A stretch of 64,000 nt of DNA from Sandaracinus amylolyticus (GTDB lineage: Bacteria; Myxococcota_A; Polyangia; Polyangiales; Sandaracinaceae): the NCBI RefSeq assembly GCF_021631985.1, contig NZ_CP070225.1, forward strand, positions 10,292,001-10,356,000, in the 5' to 3' direction. Positions 61,251 through 64,000 of the stretch are shown here, one piece after another. The translations under genes were made by a program, and so were the position numbers. Under the pieces are notes generated by a model, which worked only from the letters and a program-made list of their open reading frames with translations, made no database searches and was not told the DNA's origin. Within the stretch, counting starts at the first letter, position 1. Each line of letters opens with the position of its first letter.

Positions 61251-62956
61251 AGCTCGTGCAGGCGATCGTGATCATCGGCGCGCTCGCGATGGCGAGCGTC
61301 GGCTGCGTCGGCAACCTCGGCGACGGCGCGGCGGGGCCGAGCGGCAGCGGGCGTCCAGGGGACCCGAACAACCCGGGAAATCCGAACAACCCGCGCCCCA
61401 ACGAGCCGGTGCCGGCGTGCCCCGACGGCGACGAGCTCGGCCCGCGCGTGCTGCGCAGGCTGACCGCGTCGGAGCTCGAGACGACGATCCGCAACGTGTT
61501 CACGCTCGACGCGACCGCGTGGAGCGGCCCGACCACGCCGCCCGACGCGGCGAGCGGCGACGGCTTCACCGGCGACGTCGATCGCCTGCGCGTGAACGAG
61601 ACCTATGCGTCGCGCCTGCTCGAGACCGGCCGCGCGGTCGCCGACGCCGTGAGCGCGCAGCCGCGCCTCTCGACGCTGCTGCCCTGCGCGACCACCGGCG
61701 ACGAGGCGTGCGCGCGCAACTTCGTCACGACCTACGCGCGTCGTCTCTTCCACCGGCCGCCGACCGACGCCGAGCTCAACCGCTACCTCGACGCGTACCG
61801 CCGGATCACCCCGGCCGCGGGCTTCGCGACGTGGGTGCGCACCGCGACGATCGCGATGGTGCAGTCGCCGCACGTGGTGTGGCGCTCCGAGCTCGGCACG
61901 GTGTCGGGCGACGGCACCGCGCACCTCGCGGGCTGGGAGATCGCGACCGAGCTCGCGTACACGTACACCGGCGCGCCGCCCGACGATGCGCTCCTCGCGC
62001 GCGCCGAGCGTGGTGAGCTCGACGATCCCGCGATGGTGCGCGAGGTCGCGCGCTCGCTCGTGCTCGACGAGGCGGGCGCGGTGCGCCCCGCGTTCCGCCG
62101 CATCGCGCTGCGCTTCTTCGAGCAGTGGGCGGGCCTCGCGGCGCTGCCGAACATCACCAAGGACACCGAGCTCTATCCGGGCTTCACGCCCGCGGTGCGC
62201 GACGCGATGCGCCGCGAGCTCGACGCGTACTTCGATCACGTGATCCTCGAGGAGCGCGGCGGCGTCTCGGATCTGCTCACCTCGCCGAGCACCTACGTCG
62301 ACGCGACGCTCGCGAGCTACTACGGCTTCGGCGCCGCGGGCGGTGGGGACATGATCGAAGCGGAGCGCCCGGACGGCTGGGGCATCGGCCTCCTCGCGCA
62401 GGGTGGCTGGCTCAGCGTGCAGGCCAACGCGGAGATCACCTCGCCCACGCGCCGCGGTCACTTCATCCGCGATCGCATCCTCTGCCAGGAGATCCCGCCG
62501 CCGCCGCCGACCGTCGGTCCGCTGCCCGAGGTCGACGTCGGCAGCGTCAGCACCCGCGAGCGCTACGAGGTGCTCCACGCGTCGAACGAGTCGTGCAACA
62601 GCTGCCACCGCCTGATGGATCCGATCGGCTTCGGCTTCGAGCACCTCGACGCGGCGGGCCGTCGTCGCGAGACGGAAGGGCGCTTCGAGATCGACGACAC
62701 CGGTCGTCTCACGAACGTGAGCGCGGGTGACATCGAGTTCGAGGGCGCGGAGGAGATCGCGGCGCACCTGGCCGAGCTCCCCGAGGTCGAAGGCTGCATC
62801 GCGACGTGGGTCGCCCGCCACGCCTACGCGATCGATCGCCACGACGCCGCGTGCATGGCCGCGAGCGCGCGCCCGCAGCTCGAGCAGGACGGCGGCAGCT
62901 TCGTCGACCACTGGATCGCGCTCGCCGGCACCGCCCACTTCACCAGCCGCCGCTGA
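61247..62956 (+). CDS. DUF1592/DUF1588-type protein with CxxCH motif, lipoprotein (second copy)
   Basis: A 569-residue protein with a lipoprotein signal (VIIGALAMASVGC). A Pro/Asn/Gly-rich linker (PNNPGNPNNPRP) follows. Blocks are LRRLTASELETTIRNVFTLD, ARNFVTTYARRLFHRPPTD, LAGWEIATELAYTYTGAPPDD, ITSPTRRGHFIRDRILCQ and SCNSCHRLMDPIGFGFEHLD (Cys450, Cys453, His454). Block order matches the copy at 7487. The start is GTG at 61247 (GTGA overlap) with GGGAGG upstream. It would be attached to the outer membrane while its partner is Tat-exported, so both act outside the cytoplasm. Confidence 0.88.
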   Translation: MKLVQAIVIIGALAMASVGCVGNLGDGAAGPSGSGRPGDPNNPGNPNNPRPNEPVPACPDGDELGPRVLRRLTASELETTIRNVFTLDATAWSGPTTPPDAASGDGFTGDVDRLRVNETYASRLLETGRAVADAVSAQPRLSTLLPCATTGDEACARNFVTTYARRLFHRPPTDAELNRYLDAYRRITPAAGFATWVRTATIAMVQSPHVVWRSELGTVSGDGTAHLAGWEIATELAYTYTGAPPDDALLARAERGELDDPAMVREVARSLVLDEAGAVRPAFRRIALRFFEQWAGLAALPNITKDTELYPGFTPAVRDAMRRELDAYFDHVILEERGGVSDLLTSPSTYVDATLASYYGFGAAGGGDMIEAERPDGWGIGLLAQGGWLSVQANAEITSPTRRGHFIRDRILCQEIPPPPPTVGPLPEVDVGSVSTRERYEVLHASNESCNSCHRLMDPIGFGFEHLDAAGRRRETEGRFEIDDTGRLTNVSAGDIEFEGAEEIAAHLAELPEVEGCIATWVARHAYAIDRHDAACMAASARPQLEQDGGSFVDHWIALAGTAHFTSRR

Positions 62957-63094
62957 TCACGACTGGCCGCTGACACGCGACGCCGCAGTGCGCGGCGCGA
63001 CGAGCTCCACGATCCCGCGAGGAGACCTTCGCCTCCTCCCACCCACCATCTCCTCGTGGGCTCGTGGACTTCGTCGCGCCGCGCACTCGTTTCT

Positions 63095-63595
63095 TCACGC
63101 GTCGCACATCGAGAGCGCGGCGATCACGAGCAGCGCCGTGCGCCGCAGCGTCGGCTCGTCCGCACCCTCGACGCGCAGCCCGAGCCCGCTGCTGCCCTCG
63201 AAGCGCACCACGCCGTCGTCGATCGTCGCCGCGCCGGTCCCGTCCGCGCGAACCAGTCGATCGCCGGTCACCTCGAAGCGCACCGCGCCGCTCGCGTCGA
63301 CCACCTGCGCGCCGTCCGCGAGCTGCAGCACGATCGCTTCGCTCGCGGCATCGCGCACCGAGCCGTCGCGCGCGATCACGCGCTCGCAATCGCGTCGATG
63401 CAGCCGCCCGTCGGCATCGAGCACCGCGAACGGCTCGCTCGCGCGCTCGTCGACGAGCACCAGCGCGCCGAGCGCGAGCTCGTCCGCCGCACGCTCGTCC
63501 TCGCTCGCCACGTGCGCGCGCGCCTCGGTCCATCCCGCGTAGCTCGGCCCGCCGCACCCCGCGAGCGCGACCATCATCCACACTGCGCGTCGCAT
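63095..63595 (-). CDS. small lipoprotein, unknown function
   Basis: A 166-residue lipoprotein; MRRAVWMMVALAGC is the signal and Cys14 the lipidated residue. The mature part is Ala/Asp/Val/Arg-rich, with beta-like repeats LVLVDERASEPFAVLDADGR and DGTGAATIDDGVVRFEGSSG, and one Cys-containing tail (LSMCDA). It has no family. A longer in-frame start at 63697 is possible but would add a stretch with no signal in front. The 214 bases to the divergent partial gene hold a possible promoter. Confidence 0.7.
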   Translation of the reverse strand: MRRAVWMMVALAGCGGPSYAGWTEARAHVASEDERAADELALGALVLVDERASEPFAVLDADGRLHRRDCERVIARDGSVRDAASEAIVLQLADGAQVVDASGAVRFEVTGDRLVRADGTGAATIDDGVVRFEGSSGLGLRVEGADEPTLRRTALLVIAALSMCDA

Positions 63596-63759
63596 CAGCA
63601 CCCCACGCGCTCGGCGGCTCGAGCCGTCCCGCGAAGTCGAGAACGCGAACGGGAATTTCGGCACGTGCATGCGAGTCGATGACGCATCGGCTCGCAACGC
63701 TACTCGACCGAGCCAGGTGCCACCACTCGCAGCCGCCTGCCTCGTCTGCTGTGTTCGCC

Positions 63760-63765
63760 TATATT
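63760..63765 (+). promoter_or_regulatory. weak -10-like element TATATT
   Basis: TATATT stands out in a GC-rich gap 45 bases ahead of the last gene. A -35-like CTGCCT lies 17 bases upstream but matches the TTGACA consensus at only three positions. Sigma factor unknown. Confidence 0.3.
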
Positions 63766-63809
63766 CGCCCCCGCCGACCGCTCAGCGCGATCGGCGAGGA
63801 GTTGGAATC

Positions 63810-64000
63810 ATGAGAACGATGCTCGCGTCCCTCGGCGTGCTCGCGGTGCTGATCGCCGTTCCCCTCGCGGCGTTCGCCGACGCATGGACCACCACAGGGT
63901 TGATCACCGACTACCAGGACGGCGGCAACGGCGCCGAGATCATCATTGCCGGATCGACCAACGGAGAAGGCGCGACGTGCGCCAACGGTTCGAGCTACGT
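63810..64000 (+). CDS. secreted protein, 3' truncated by window
   Basis: Starts MRTMLASLGVLAVLIAVPLA, a cleavable signal, cut near AFADAW. About 40 residues of the mature part are visible (WTTTGLITDYQDGGNGAEII), with a Cys at the last part (ATCANGSSY). The ATG has AGGAG eight bases upstream. Too little is present to name a family; a small surface or exported protein is all that can be said. Confidence 0.7.
   Translation, partial: MRTMLASLGVLAVLIAVPLAAFADAWTTTGLITDYQDGGNGAEIIIAGSTNGEGATCANGSSY

Noticed and set aside
1-64000. CRISPR arrays, tRNA or rRNA genes, insertion sequences, prophage
   Set aside because: No repeat-spacer structure, no tRNA-like folding sequence outside coding regions, and no transposase, integrase or phage structural gene was seen.

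Overview
This window comes from a very GC-rich genome of the Myxococcota. A Sandaracinus-like member of the Polyangiales fits best. The pointers are an extreme G/C third-position codon bias, many lipoproteins with Asp-Ala-Gly or Pro linkers, a zinc-ribbon/AgmX-type protein, a MopE-type Cys/Asp repeat protein fused to RCC1 repeats, and two DUF1552/DUF1592 gene pairs. The genus is an inference from style, not a database match. I see no rRNA, tRNA, CRISPR array, phage gene or insertion sequence. Genes are tightly packed and no gap between called genes reaches 300 bases.

Layout. 1-4.6 kb: the tail of a membrane-anchored protein, a protein with a degenerate receiver-like domain, a fibrinogen-like lipoprotein, a small two-helix membrane protein, a CE1-type lipoprotein esterase and a coiled-coil membrane protein. 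4.7-9.5 kb: a zinc-ribbon/AgmX-like protein and the first DUF1592-DUF1552 pair. 9.5-11.8 kb: a transglutaminase-like lipoprotein coupled to a secreted protein. 12.0-24.3 kb: two complete tripartite RND efflux operons, permease-adaptor-TolC on + and TolC-permease-adaptor on -, meeting tail to tail with no spacer, plus an AraC-family regulator ahead of the second. 24.4-33.4 kb: a beta-helix lipoprotein, a Cys-rich lipoprotein, a STAS-like/AraC regulator, a Rieske oxygenase coupled to a HEAT-like protein, LolA, a membrane protein, a lipoprotein, a HAD phosphatase and an outer-membrane-like protein.

33.5-41.1 kb: a three-gene operon on - with overlapping genes. It encodes a 78-residue protein, an HSP90-like protein with intact GHKL ATP-site motifs, and a 1,899-residue protein whose N-terminus looks like the same fold with the ATP-site residues lost. 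This is the best candidate here for an undescribed system. 41.2-51.5 kb: a lipoprotein, a ferritin-like lipoprotein coupled to a tandem pair of three-helix membrane paralogues, and a 2,446-residue lipoprotein. 51.6-64 kb: HrpB helicase, the MopE/RCC1 lipoprotein, an M19-like amidohydrolase lipoprotein, the second DUF1552-DUF1592 pair in the reverse gene order, a small lipoprotein and a truncated secreted protein.

Threaded through the window is a family of at least six related extragenic palindromes. Most sit directly after stop codons, and several have the form of an intrinsic terminator (GC hairpin, then CCGATTTT). About fifteen products have lipoprotein-type signals, so the region is dominated by envelope and surface functions.
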